From NCBI GenBank assembly GCA_016712525.1, contig JADJQX010000007.1, forward strand, positions 496,001 to 560,000: DNA of 64,000 nt, read 5' to 3'. Shown one piece after another: positions 42,744 to 51,305 of the stretch. Source of the DNA: Myxococcales bacterium. GTDB lineage: Bacteria > Myxococcota_A > Polyangia > Polyangiales > Polyangiaceae. Under the pieces are notes generated by a model. The model worked only from the letters and a program-made list of their open reading frames with translations. It made no database searches and had not been told where the DNA came from. The translations under genes were made by a program, and so were the position numbers. The first letter of the stretch is position 1, and each line of letters opens with the position of its first letter.

Positions 42744-44555
42744 TCAGGCGGGAGGTGCCGGGGCGTCCTGTGCCTCGGCCTTCGGAGAGACCTCGGCGAC
42801 ACGCACCTTCTCGGTTTGCCAGAGGCCCTTGCGCAGGGTCTCGACGTTGGCGACCGCCTCGTCCAAGAGCTTCTGCTGGGCCTCGACCTCGGCCAGCACC
42901 TGCGACTCGTCCTTCTCGCCCGCCTCGCGCTGGGTCCGCGCCGACGTGAGCACCTCGAGGACCTCGCGGTGGAGCTCCTCTCCGGCGTTCACGACCCACG
43001 CGTCGAGGCGGTTGGCGAAGTCGTCGATCATCTCGTCGAGCTTCGGCGCGGCCTTCTCGGCGGCCTGGCGGACCACGTCGGGAGCGAGCTCCTTCGCGCG
43101 CTGCTTGTACTCGGCGTCGATGCGATCGCGGAGCACGAGCGCGAGCACCGGGGCCGCGAGCGTGAGGAGCCCACCGACGAGCACGTTCACGAACATGACC
43201 CCGAGGCCGACGGCAAAAAGTGCAGCGATTCCGGCATCGTAGCGGAATGTGTCGACCTGCACGTCGAGCCGCTTCACGTCGCCTCCGAGCGTCTCGGCGA
43301 CCTTTCGCGTGGTCTCGGTCGCGTCCTCGCGGACGAGCGCGATGGTGCGCTCGGCGAGGTCCTCGAGCTTCTGCCCGATCTCCTTGGCCTCGGCCTCGGC
43401 CCACTTGCGGAACGTGTCCTCGAGGAACGCGGGCAAGTACTGCTTGAGGTCCTCCTGCTTCGCGGCGTCGATGACGTTCGGGAGCTGGCGGATCGTCTCT
43501 TCGACGAAGCGGTCGAGGTCCTTCCGAGCGCCGACCTTGATGCCCGAGACCTCTTCGCGGATCTTGATGCGACGCTGCTCGATGTTCCCTGCCTTGCCGG
43601 CGAGGTCTTGCTCGAGCATCGCGATCCGCCGCTGGATCTCCTCGGTCTTCATGGTCGCGGCGCGGCGCTTCGCGTCGACGCCTTTGCCGAGGAGGGCACC
43701 CACGCCCACGCCCTCGCCGAGCGCGTTGTCGAGCAAGATCCGCCCGCGCTCTTCGGCGAGGAACGCGGTGAGGTGCGCGAGCAGCTCGGGCATCCCCGAT
43801 TCGCCGGGCTTGCCCGCGAGCGACGTCTCCGCGCTGATCGGGAAGACGACCGGGTCCTTCACGAGCTTCGCGAGCTGGGTACGCGCGTACTCGAGCGCCT
43901 CTTTCTGCTCGTCCGCCGAGAGGATGTCCCACTTCGTGATGACGAAGACGATCTTGTCGCGCGAGGCCTTGAGGAGCTTGTCCTGAAGGAAGATGCGCTC
44001 GCTCTCCTTCAGGATTTGCCCGGCATCGAGCAGGAAGAGGACGGCGTCGGCGCGCGGAATGTAGCTGTAGGTGATGTCGCTGCGCTGGAGGGAGAGATCG
44101 TTCACTCCGGGGGTGTCCACGAGCAAGATGCGCTCGCGGAGGATCGGCGCGGGGTAGCCGAGCTCGACGTAGTGGACGTCGTCGGTCGAGCTGCCCCCGC
44201 CGACGGCGAATTTACGCACGTCCCCGAAGGCGATGGGCTCTCGTTTGCCCGACGCGTAGACGACCTCGGCGCTGGGCGTCTCGGCGTACTTCAAGTGATG
44301 GATCGCCGCGGTCGTCGGGGTTACGCCGACCGCGAGCGCCGTCTCGCCGAGCAGCGCGTTCACGAAGCTCGATTTTCCGTGGTTGAACTCTCCCACCACG
44401 ACGAGATGAAACCGGTCCTCGTCGAGCTTCTTCACGAGATCTCGCTCGATGCGCTCGTGGAGGCTCTTGGCGCCGAGTCGCTCTGCCACGTTCGAGAGCG
44501 CGGCGAGGGCCTTCTTGACTTCGGCTTTTCGTTCGAAAAATGCCTCGAGCATCAT
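42744..44555 (-). CDS. Bacterial dynamin-like GTPase
   Basis: A 603-residue protein. G1 is VVVGEFNHGKSSFVN (about 51-65), a switch I Thr is in VTPTTAAI, G3 is LLVDTPGVNDL and G4 is ITKWD. Long helical stalk regions follow, with a hydrophobic paddle of two membrane segments (about 462-495: IAALFAVGLGVMFVNVLVGGLLTLAAPVLALVL), then more helices. This is the arrangement of bacterial dynamin-like proteins, which tubulate or fuse membranes in a GTP-dependent way. The start is ATG ATG; either could be used. The M48 peptidase gene precedes it on the same strand (97-base gap). Confidence 0.9.
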   Translation of the reverse strand: MMLEAFFERKAEVKKALAALSNVAERLGAKSLHERIERDLVKKLDEDRFHLVVVGEFNHGKSSFVNALLGETALAVGVTPTTAAIHHLKYAETPSAEVVYASGKREPIAFGDVRKFAVGGGSSTDDVHYVELGYPAPILRERILLVDTPGVNDLSLQRSDITYSYIPRADAVLFLLDAGQILKESERIFLQDKLLKASRDKIVFVITKWDILSADEQKEALEYARTQLAKLVKDPVVFPISAETSLAGKPGESGMPELLAHLTAFLAEERGRILLDNALGEGVGVGALLGKGVDAKRRAATMKTEEIQRRIAMLEQDLAGKAGNIEQRRIKIREEVSGIKVGARKDLDRFVEETIRQLPNVIDAAKQEDLKQYLPAFLEDTFRKWAEAEAKEIGQKLEDLAERTIALVREDATETTRKVAETLGGDVKRLDVQVDTFRYDAGIAALFAVGLGVMFVNVLVGGLLTLAAPVLALVLRDRIDAEYKQRAKELAPDVVRQAAEKAAPKLDEMIDDFANRLDAWVVNAGEELHREVLEVLTSARTQREAGEKDESQVLAEVEAQQKLLDEAVANVETLRKGLWQTEKVRVAEVSPKAEAQDAPAPPA

Positions 44556-44652
44556 GCGGTGCGGTTCCTTCTCGGTGGGTTTGGCATATCGGGGGCGAGC
44601 GTCGTCCTTCGCCCCGTCTTCGGTGGTCGTCTGCGGGAGCTCGGGCTCGGGC

Positions 44653-45549
44653 TCAGGCGTCGCCCTTCAGGAGGGCGAGCACCCGCTCGTCGACCTCTTG
44701 CATGGACAGGCCGCCTTCGCCCAAGCTCGCGGCTTTTTTGTAGAGCTCGCTTTGGGCGAACGTGCGCATGGCGAGCACCCGCTTCGTGAGGTAGGGGTGC
44801 GTGGCGAACGCCTCGAGGAACTTCCCCGCGCCGTCCTTCGCCTCCTCGTACTGCTCGAGGAAGGCGTCCATGTTGAACTCTTTGAAGAGGTCGTTCGAGC
44901 CGACGATGAGCTTGGCGAGGGCTCGCGTGGCGACGTTCTCGTCCTTCACGCAGAGCATGCCCGCGCGGTCGCAGGTGATCTCGGCCCGGCGCGACCAAGC
45001 GCGGAGGGCCATGGTCGCGGGCTCCACGATCCACGCGACGAACGCGCCTGCCATGCGCGTCAAGAAGTGGAGGGCGGTGAGATAGACGACGTGCGAGTTG
45101 TGGATGTGCCCGCACTCGTGGCCGATCACGGTGAGGAGCTCCTCGTCCGTGTAGCTCGACGCGAGCGCCGAGTGGATCATGATGAACGAGTCTTCGTTCG
45201 TGCCGTAGGTGGCGGCGTTCAGCACCGGGCTCGGCACGAGGTACACGGTGGGGGCGGGGATGTGCAGCGTGTCGGCGCACTGCTGGGTGATGCGGTGGAT
45301 GCGTGGAAATTGCCGATCGCTGACCTTGACCGAGTTGCCGAGGAGCTGGCTTCGGATGAGCTGCTTCGACATGCGCACGCTGGCGGCGACCGCGAGCTCG
45401 ACGGGGCGCGCCTTCTCGAACGCGGCGCGCGTCTGACGGTCGAGGATGTAGCTGTAGTCGTGCCCGGTGCTCTCGGGGCCTCCGCCTACGCGCTCTCCTT
45501 TCATACGGTTGACGAACGAGTGGAAGTCGAGCTCGGGGGCATGCGCCAT
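44653..45549 (-). CDS. M48 family metallopeptidase
   Basis: A 298-residue zinc peptidase. Active site GHECGHIHNSH gives H144, E145 and H148; the third ligand is E190 in RRAEITCDRAG, a hallmark of the HtpX/Oma1 group. A hydrophobic stretch after the HExxH site (about 154-178) is typical. ATG 45549 follows AAGGA at a good distance. It may degrade misfolded membrane proteins, and its placement before the dynamin gene suggests a common role in membrane upkeep. Confidence 0.88.
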   Translation of the reverse strand: MAHAPELDFHSFVNRMKGERVGGGPESTGHDYSYILDRQTRAAFEKARPVELAVAASVRMSKQLIRSQLLGNSVKVSDRQFPRIHRITQQCADTLHIPAPTVYLVPSPVLNAATYGTNEDSFIMIHSALASSYTDEELLTVIGHECGHIHNSHVVYLTALHFLTRMAGAFVAWIVEPATMALRAWSRRAEITCDRAGMLCVKDENVATRALAKLIVGSNDLFKEFNMDAFLEQYEEAKDGAGKFLEAFATHPYLTKRVLAMRTFAQSELYKKAASLGEGGLSMQEVDERVLALLKGDA

Positions 45550-45944
45550 GGGTGAATCCTTCTCGGGCGGCTTCGGGGCTTGGGGGAACGCGCGTCGTCG
45601 GGGTCTCCCTCGTACGTACGAAGGGCGCGGTCGATTTCGTCCCCGTAAACGGTAGCGACGGGCGATGGGCTCCGCAACCGGCGAAACGGCCGCGCGGCGC
45701 ATGTTTACGTGCCGGCCCTTCGCCTTCCGCGCGGCGCCCCGAAATAGGAGCGGGGTGCCCACGTTTTCGCGCGGCACCCCGAGGGAGGAGAATCGGATGG
45801 TCGAAGTGGCGTGCCTTGAGGCTCCTTTCGTTCGGCGACGCGGGGCGTTGGGGGCGAGCCCACCTTTTGGGAGGAGGACCTTCCGTGGGCTCGCTCGAAC
45901 GACACACGGCGGCGCGCGAACCTTCCCGAGGGGTCGACTTTTTT
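45550..45944 (-). promoter_or_regulatory. 395-base intergenic region with palindrome and competing inverted repeats
   Basis: There is no supportable gene here. A perfect 12-base palindrome (TCGTACGTACGA, 45610-45621) lies about 60 bases upstream of the M48 start and could be an operator. Farther up, CGGGGTGCC (45751-45759) is perfectly complementary to GGCACCCCG (45773-45781), and GGCGCCCCG (45733-45741) is a near copy of the latter. The central arm could therefore pair with either side, though only the 45751/45773 pairing is perfect. Confidence 0.4.
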
Positions 45945-46945
45945 TTACCTCGCGACGACTCCCCCGTAGGAAAACCGCGTCGACTCGGGTGGGCTCTCGA
46001 GCGCCCCCGAGCCGACGAGCACGACCGTGGCGACGACCAACGTCACGGCGCCGATCGCCCCCCACGTGGCCCAGGCGGGGACGCGGCGGTCCTCGTACCG
46101 CGGGACCAGCGGCGCCGTGGGCGCGAGCACTCTCCACTCGGCGAGGGGGCCGCAGCCGTCGCGGTGGCAGCGCGCGACGAAGAGCGAGCTTGCGCCTCGC
46201 CTCGCCGCGACCCAGTCGTCGCAGCGGACGCGCTCGGCGGAGAGCCGGGAGCCCTCGAGCCTCACGGCCGCGAGATCCGAACGACTGCAAGGTACACGTA
46301 TCTGCGGGACGGTCAGGTGGCTCCCGGGCGCCGCCACGAACCAGGTCGCGTACGCGAGCTTCCCGGCGACGAAGACCGCGGCGTGGTGGCGGCCCGCTCG
46401 TACATGGAGCCCGGCGTTTCCCTGGGCGGAGGGCGTCCCGTCGATCCGGAGAGCCCCGGCCTCCTCGCCTTCGACCGTGACGTCGACGAGCGGGGTCGGG
46501 TCGTCTCCCTCGGGGTCCGGTGGCTCGGCGAGGCCAGCCATTCGCCCTCCATCGAGGCGTTTGGCCTCGGCGAGGGCTGCCGCGGCGGCCGCCGGGCTCT
46601 CGGGCGCGATCGTCTTCGAACGAGCGGCCCGCGCGCGGAGGATCTCCGCCAAGAGCCAGGCCGACTGGGGACCTCGGGGTGGGCGAAGAGCTCGGCCTCG
46701 GCGCGCCCCAAGGCGGCGTCGGACGTCGGGCCGTCGAGGGCGGCGATCGCCTCGCGGGCGCGATCGAGCTCGGCCTCGACACGGGCGACCACGGCCTCGG
46801 GGTAGGGGAGGGCGAGCCTGTCGTCCGAAGCGAACCCGGTGAGCCGGAGGCCACGCGAGCGCGCCCACGCGTCGACCGCCGCCGCGTTCTCCGAAGGCGT
46901 GGCCTTCGCCGTGTCGAGCCAGACGACAGGGACGGCCACCGTCAT
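45945..46945 (-). pseudogene. Frameshifted gene for a membrane protein of unknown function
   Basis: Two frames join into one plausible protein. From ATG 46945 the frame gives 90-odd residues (WLDTAKATPSENAAAVDAWA ... AEAELFAHPEVP). It should continue as QSAWLLAEILRARAARS in the next frame, which runs to the TAA at 45945. The break is at the C-run read on the minus strand (46667-46670 on the plus strand); adding one base repairs the frame. The C-terminal part has Cys-containing strands (CHRDGCGPLAEWRVL) and one membrane helix (WGAIGAVTLVVATVVLVG). This may be a real inactivation or a homopolymer assembly error. The start lies four bases after the PrxQ stop, so they share an operon. Confidence 0.75.
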
Positions 46946-46949
46946 GGGG

Positions 46950-47576
46950 TCACGGCTTCGGCGCCCGCCTCGGCGTGGTCGAGGCCTTCTTGGTCGCCGT
47001 TTTGGGAGCGGAGGTCTTTTTCGCGGGCTTCGGTGTCGCTGTCTTTGCCTTTGCGGGCTTCGGCGTCGCGGTCTTCTTCGCGGGAGCGGCCTTCTTCGCA
47101 GGAGTCGCGGAGCCCCCTTCGACGACGGCCAACACGGCCTCGACGTGCCCCTGGACCTTCACGCTCGGGAACGCACGCAGCACCTTTCCGTCCCGGAGGA
47201 CGAAGGTCGAGCGGATCGTGCCGAGCACCTTGCGGCCGTACATCGTCTTCTCCCCGTAGGCGCCGAAGAGGGTGTGCACGGCGAGGTCGGGGTCGGACAG
47301 CAAGCGCACCCGAAGCCCGTGTTTTTTGCAGAATTTCGCGTGGCTCGCGACGCTGTCCTTCGAGATCCCGAACACGGCGACGCCAGCACGAGCCAGGCGC
47401 GCGCGGGCGTCGTCGGCGGAGAAATCCTTCGCCTCGATGGTGCATCCCGGGGTGTCGTCCTTCGGGTAGAAGTAGACGACGACGGTCTTCCCGACGCTCG
47501 AGACCTCGTGCGCCTCGCCGTCGTCGCCCTGGAGGGAAAACGTGGGAGCCTTGTCACCTTCGTTCAGCACGGACAT
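46950..47576 (-). CDS. Peroxiredoxin of the BCP/PrxQ type with histone-H1-like C-terminal tail
   Basis: A 208-residue protein. Residues 1-155 are a thioredoxin-fold PrxQ with the peroxidatic C45 in DDTPGCTIEAKDF. The resolving cysteine five residues later, usual in E. coli BCP, is replaced by Lys. A second cysteine, C83 (HAKFCKKHG), lies where the helix-3 type of PrxQ has its resolving Cys. Residues about 157-208 form a Lys/Ala/Pro/Thr tail (PAKKTATPKPAKAKTATPKP) resembling histone H1 and myxobacterial DNA-binding tails. It should reduce peroxides, and the tail may bring it to DNA or RNA. ATG 47576 is clear. Confidence 0.88.
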   Translation of the reverse strand: MSVLNEGDKAPTFSLQGDDGEAHEVSSVGKTVVVYFYPKDDTPGCTIEAKDFSADDARARLARAGVAVFGISKDSVASHAKFCKKHGLRVRLLSDPDLAVHTLFGAYGEKTMYGRKVLGTIRSTFVLRDGKVLRAFPSVKVQGHVEAVLAVVEGGSATPAKKAAPAKKTATPKPAKAKTATPKPAKKTSAPKTATKKASTTPRRAPKP

Positions 47577-47651
47577 CGTCCTTTCTCGCCCGCCGGGGCG
47601 TGGCGGTGGGCATTGTCGCCCGGGGATCTGCCTCGTGGAAAGGCCGAACCG

Positions 47652-48608
47652 ATGCCTCCTGTGACGTCCGAGGCCGACCTCGTCCGCGCGCTCGCCGTCG
47701 CCCTCGGGCCCGCGGGGGACAGCGTACGGCTCGGCATCGGCGACGACTGCGCCGTCCTCGCGCGTCCCTCGGGCGACCTCGTGTGGACGGTCGATGCACA
47801 CGTGGAGGCCGTTCATTTTCGGCGTGAGTGGCTGATGTACGAAGATGTAGGCTTTCGCTCCTACGCTGCGGCCGCGAGCGACGTCGTCGCGATGGGGGCG
47901 AGCCCGATCGCCGTGCTCTCGGCGCTCACGCTCGACCCGGTCGTGACCGACGCCGACGTGGTCGCGCTCGCGCGGGGCCAGCGCCAAGCCTCGGAGGCGG
48001 CCTCGGCGGCGGTCGTCGGGGGAAACCTCTCTCGCGGCGCGACGTTCTCCGTCACGACGACGGTGCTCGGGCGCGTCCTCGGCGCGAGTGCGGTCGAGCG
48101 CGGCGGCGCGCGCCCCGGAGATCGGCTCTTTCTCACGGGGCCCGTCGGCCTCGCGGGGCTCGGGCTTCGTGCTCTCGAGGGGGGCCTCGCCGAGGACCCG
48201 CGGCTGCGGGAGGTGGTCGACGCGTTTCGTCGGCCGCGCGTTCGCTACGATCTCGCCGCGGCCGTCTCGCATGCCTCGGCCGCGGTCGACGTGTCGGACG
48301 GCCTCGCCATCGACGCGGGAAGGCTTGCCTCCGCGAGCGGGGTGGCCATCGTCCTCGGGGCGGCGGAGGTGCTCTCGCTCGGAGGCGCGGCGCTCGTCTC
48401 TGGGGCCGCGCGGTTCGGCGTCGAGCCGATGCTCGCCGCGCTCCAAGGAGGGGAAGACTACGTCGTCCTCGGCGCGATCTCTCCGCGCGAGCCCGTGCCC
48501 CCGGGGCTCACGATCGTCGGGGAGGTGCGCGCCGGCGAGGGGGTCTTCGTCGATCACGGCTCCGAGCTGCGGCGTGTCGGCGCCGTCGGGCACGATCATT
48601 TCGCCTGA
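47652..48608 (+). CDS. thiL: Thiamine-monophosphate kinase-like protein
   Basis: A 318-residue AIR synthase-fold protein with ThiL features: LGIGDDCAVLARPSG (Mg ligands), WTVDAHVEAVHFRREW, SDVVAMGASPIAVLSALTL, VVGGNLSRG (the D of the common GGD is Asn here), LFLTGPVGLAGLGLRAL, VDVSDGLAIDAGRLA and ALQGGEDYVVLGA. ThiL converts thiamine phosphate to the pyrophosphate cofactor. The GGN form occurs in place of GGD, so activity is likely but not certain. The ATG at 47652 has a GGAAAGG upstream. It is divergent from the PrxQ gene, with 75 bases between the starts. Confidence 0.8.
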   Translation: MPPVTSEADLVRALAVALGPAGDSVRLGIGDDCAVLARPSGDLVWTVDAHVEAVHFRREWLMYEDVGFRSYAAAASDVVAMGASPIAVLSALTLDPVVTDADVVALARGQRQASEAASAAVVGGNLSRGATFSVTTTVLGRVLGASAVERGGARPGDRLFLTGPVGLAGLGLRALEGGLAEDPRLREVVDAFRRPRVRYDLAAAVSHASAAVDVSDGLAIDAGRLASASGVAIVLGAAEVLSLGGAALVSGAARFGVEPMLAALQGGEDYVVLGAISPREPVPPGLTIVGEVRAGEGVFVDHGSELRRVGAVGHDHFA

Positions 48609-48694
48609 GCCGCGCGCCGCTCGGACGGGCCGACAGCCGACGACGCATCGTCCGCCTCGTTCGTACCCGAGGCGCTCGCGGCAGCGGCGCTCGC

Positions 48695-49792
48695 TCAGCG
48701 CTCGAGGATCGACTCCACCTCGCGGTAGACCTTCTTCCGCCAGAGGGCGAGCGCCGACTCTCCGCGGTGGAGCTTGTCCGTCTCGGCGAGCATCTCGTCG
48801 AGGGGCACGAGCACGACGTACGGATCGTAGACGCAGGGCTCTTGCCTCACGCCGGGCCCGACCCAACCCGCCATGAACCCGGAGTGGCCGTCGTAGAGGC
48901 CTCGTACCGCCGCGTTGGCGAGCCGCGCGCCGAGCAGGCGATCGAAGGCCGAAGGAGTCCCTCCGCGGACGACGTGGCCGAGCACCGTGACGCGCGAGTC
49001 GACGTCGGCGAGGGTCGTCGCGAGCCGGGCGTCGACCTGGGTCTTGAGATCCTGGGTCGAGAGCTTCACGCCTTCGGATTTGAGGATGAGCACGCGTCGC
49101 CTCCGCTCCCCCTCGGCGTACGCGCGCTCGATCGTTCGGCACACCTGATCGACGACCTCGGCGTCGCTCTTGTCGGTCTCACGCACGAGCACCGTGTCGG
49201 CGCCCGCGGCCACGCCCGCCGTCATCGCGAGGTAGCCGCAGTCGCGGCCCATGACCTCGACGAGGAAGATCCTTCGGTGCGCCGTCGCGGTGTCGCAAAT
49301 GCGGTCGCACGCCTCGACGATCGTGTTCATCGCGGTGTCCACGCCGATGGCCATCGAGGTGCCGCCGAGATCGTTGTCGATCGAGGCGGGGAGCCCCGCG
49401 ACCCGCAGCGGTCCGCGTCCGGTCTCGACGCCTTCGAGCGTCTGCGCCCCGGTGAGCGAGCCGTTCCCTCCGACGACGAGCAGCGCCGAAAATCCGCTCT
49501 TCGCGAGCACCTCGCGGGCGCGCCTTTGCCCCTCGGGCGTCGGGAAGATCTTGCTGCGGGCCGTGCCGAGCACGGTGCCGCCTCGCCTCGATGCGTCGTC
49601 GAGCATGCGAATGTCGAGCGGGACGAAACGCTCCGCGAGCAGACCGACGTAGCCGTCCTCGACGCCGACCATCTCGAGGCCGAGCTCGGCTCCCACGCGC
49701 GCGGCGCCGCGGAGCGCCGAGTTCATGCCCGGGGCGTCGCCGCCCGAGGTGAGCACACAGACCTTGTCGTTGCGTTCGAGCTTCGTCGGCAT
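48695..49792 (-). CDS. 6-phosphofructokinase
   Basis: A 365-residue PfkA-fold enzyme: SGGDAPGMNSALR, GGTVLGTARS, catalytic D139 in PASIDNDLGGT and VEVMGRDCGYLAM, plus KSEGVKL and HVVRGGTPSAFDRLLG. The nucleotide loop reads VVGGNGSLTGA. In E. coli this is GGDGS, so the Mg-binding Asp is Asn. The Gly after it still points to ATP rather than pyrophosphate as the phosphate donor. It would phosphorylate fructose-6-phosphate in glycolysis. ATG 49792 gives the standard N-terminus. Confidence 0.87.
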   Translation of the reverse strand: MPTKLERNDKVCVLTSGGDAPGMNSALRGAARVGAELGLEMVGVEDGYVGLLAERFVPLDIRMLDDASRRGGTVLGTARSKIFPTPEGQRRAREVLAKSGFSALLVVGGNGSLTGAQTLEGVETGRGPLRVAGLPASIDNDLGGTSMAIGVDTAMNTIVEACDRICDTATAHRRIFLVEVMGRDCGYLAMTAGVAAGADTVLVRETDKSDAEVVDQVCRTIERAYAEGERRRRVLILKSEGVKLSTQDLKTQVDARLATTLADVDSRVTVLGHVVRGGTPSAFDRLLGARLANAAVRGLYDGHSGFMAGWVGPGVRQEPCVYDPYVVLVPLDEMLAETDKLHRGESALALWRKKVYREVESILER

Positions 49793-49878
49793 GGCGTCAC
49801 GATAGCGGCGCACGCCGACGCGGAGAAAGGGGCGAAAGCGCGGCGTCGTGCGTCATTCGTCCGCCCACGAAACACGAA

Positions 49879-49906
49879 ACACCGGCGCCCCGAGGGGTGC
49901 CGGTGT
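49879..49906 (-). terminator. Terminator of the 149-residue lipoprotein gene
   Basis: ACACCGGC and CCC pair with GGG and GCCGGTGT around a small loop, a long stem with one G-T pair. Read on the minus strand it is followed by a T-rich stretch (TTTCGTGTTTCG). It begins 22 bases after the lipoprotein stop. Confidence 0.65.
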
Positions 49907-49928
49907 CTCTTAAGTCGCCGAAAGGATT

Positions 49929-50378
49929 TCAGAATCCGGCGCAGACAGCAGGGAGGGTTCGCCCCTGGAGGGCCGTGCGGAGGAGGCCGAGCTCGGGGGC
50001 CGTGCCGCTCGCTCCGGCCTGGGCCGCGATGCCGTCGCACTGGGCCGCGGCGGCGTTGAAGAAGCCGGCCTCGGGCGACAAGCCGAGCTTCTTTCCCTCG
50101 GCGCGGAGCTGCCCGCAGCACTGCTTGAGCCGCGCGACGTTCGGGTTGCCGGCGGGGCCCCACTTCTTGCCTGCTTCGGCGGCGTCGGCCGTGTCGGGCA
50201 CGTCGGCGTCCATCGGAGCGATCTCGACCGGGGCCGCGTCCTCGACGGGGGGCGGGGGAGGAGGCGCCGCGTCGACGACGGGCGGCGGGTCCTTCTTGCA
50301 GCCCGAGCCGACCAACAACGGCGCCGCGCCGAACAGGGCAAAGATCACGAACGAGCTACGAAACGCGGAACGGTGCAT
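49929..50378 (-). CDS. Small lipoprotein of unknown function
   Basis: A 149-residue lipoprotein. The signal ends in VGSGC with Cys27. A Pro/Val/Asp-rich linker (PPPVVDAAPPPPPPVEDAAP) follows, then a helical domain with four cysteines: adjacent Cys87-Cys88 (LKQCCGQLRAEGKKLG), C114 (AAQCDGI) and C146 (AVCAGF), probably two disulfides. ATG 50378 has GGAGG four bases before it. A clear terminator follows. Function unknown. Confidence 0.75.
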   Translation of the reverse strand: MHRSAFRSSFVIFALFGAAPLLVGSGCKKDPPPVVDAAPPPPPPVEDAAPVEIAPMDADVPDTADAAEAGKKWGPAGNPNVARLKQCCGQLRAEGKKLGLSPEAGFFNAAAAQCDGIAAQAGASGTAPELGLLRTALQGRTLPAVCAGF

Positions 50379-50429
50379 CGGGCCTCCGGGAGAGCACGCT
50401 TGTCTCTCCCGCGTCACCCTACAAGAGGT

Positions 50430-50465
50430 GGCCTTTCGGGGAAACAGTTTGCGCGTCGAAAGGCC
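50430..50465. promoter_or_regulatory. Inverted repeat upstream of the lipoprotein gene (possible operator)
   Basis: GGCCTTTCG (50430-50438) and CGAAAGGCC (50457-50465) are perfect 9-base inverted arms separated by 18 bases that include the palindrome AAACAGTTT. This is in the 184-base gap between the GntR-gene stop and the lipoprotein start. A second weaker hairpin (GGGAGAG...CTCTCCC) lies at about 50388-50410. Confidence 0.4.
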
Positions 50466-50562
50466 ATGCCCTCGGGGCAAAACCGCCCGTACGTGCGCGG
50501 GCTCGACGACTTCGTGTCACGGCCCCTCTCGACCCGAGGCGCGCGCGGAGAGCCGCGCGGGC

Positions 50563-51270
50563 TCAGCGCGACGCGGCCGCGACGATCTGCGGGCCCGACC
50601 AATCGTGGAAGAGCGCCGTGAGCTGCCGCGCTTCGTTCACGTCCCCCCGCGTGATGGCCTCGACCACCATCGCGAGGCCTTGCGCGTGGGCACCGGCCGA
50701 AGCTCGGACGCCGGCGAACACCGGGCGCAGCTCGCGCACCGCGGCCGAGTTCCAGTGCACGAGCATGGTGTAGATGGGGTTCTTCGTGGCCGACGCGATG
50801 ACGAGGCCGAACGCGAGCACGGTGTCCTCCACGTCCTCCCCGGCAGCGGCGCGCGCGGCGAACGCCTCGGTCGCCTTGCGGAGCGCGGTGATGTCCTCGT
50901 CGGTCCGGCGCGCCGCCGCGAGCCCGGCCATCTCCACGTCGAGCAGCTTCCTCACCTCGAGCAGGCCCACGAGGAACGCGTGCGCGCTCGGCCCGGTGCG
51001 CCGGTCGAGGAACGCGGCGACGACCTCGGGGCTGAGCGACGCGCGGGGGTCGAGCACCACCGTGCCGCGGCGGCGCACGGGCAGCACGAGCTTGTGGACC
51101 TCGAGGAGCTTCACGGCCTCTCGCACGACGCTCCGCCCGACGCCGAACTCGGCCTCGAGCTCTTCTTCTTTGGGGAGCAGGGTGCCCGGCGCGATTTGGC
51201 CGGACACGATCCGAAAGAGGAGCTCCTTCGAGACCTCGTCAGCTTTTCGCGGTGAGGCGATCTTCGCCAT
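50563..51270 (-). CDS. GntR-family regulator with FCD domain
   Basis: A 235-residue transcription factor. Residues about 8-72 are a winged helix-turn-helix (LLFRIVSGQIAPGTLLPKEEELEAEFGVGRSVVREAVKLLEVHKLVLPVRRRGTVV). The remainder is the all-helical FCD ligand domain of the FadR subfamily (LLEVRKLLDVEMAGLAAARRTDEDITALRKA), which usually binds a carboxylate effector, often through a bound metal. It follows the MetX-like gene by 35 bases on the same strand, so it may control it. Effector unknown. Confidence 0.88.
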   Translation of the reverse strand: MAKIASPRKADEVSKELLFRIVSGQIAPGTLLPKEEELEAEFGVGRSVVREAVKLLEVHKLVLPVRRRGTVVLDPRASLSPEVVAAFLDRRTGPSAHAFLVGLLEVRKLLDVEMAGLAAARRTDEDITALRKATEAFAARAAAGEDVEDTVLAFGLVIASATKNPIYTMLVHWNSAAVRELRPVFAGVRASAGAHAQGLAMVVEAITRGDVNEARQLTALFHDWSGPQIVAAASR

Positions 51271-51305
51271 AAGGGAGCGCCTTCTTCCGCGAACCCCGAG
51301 CTTTG

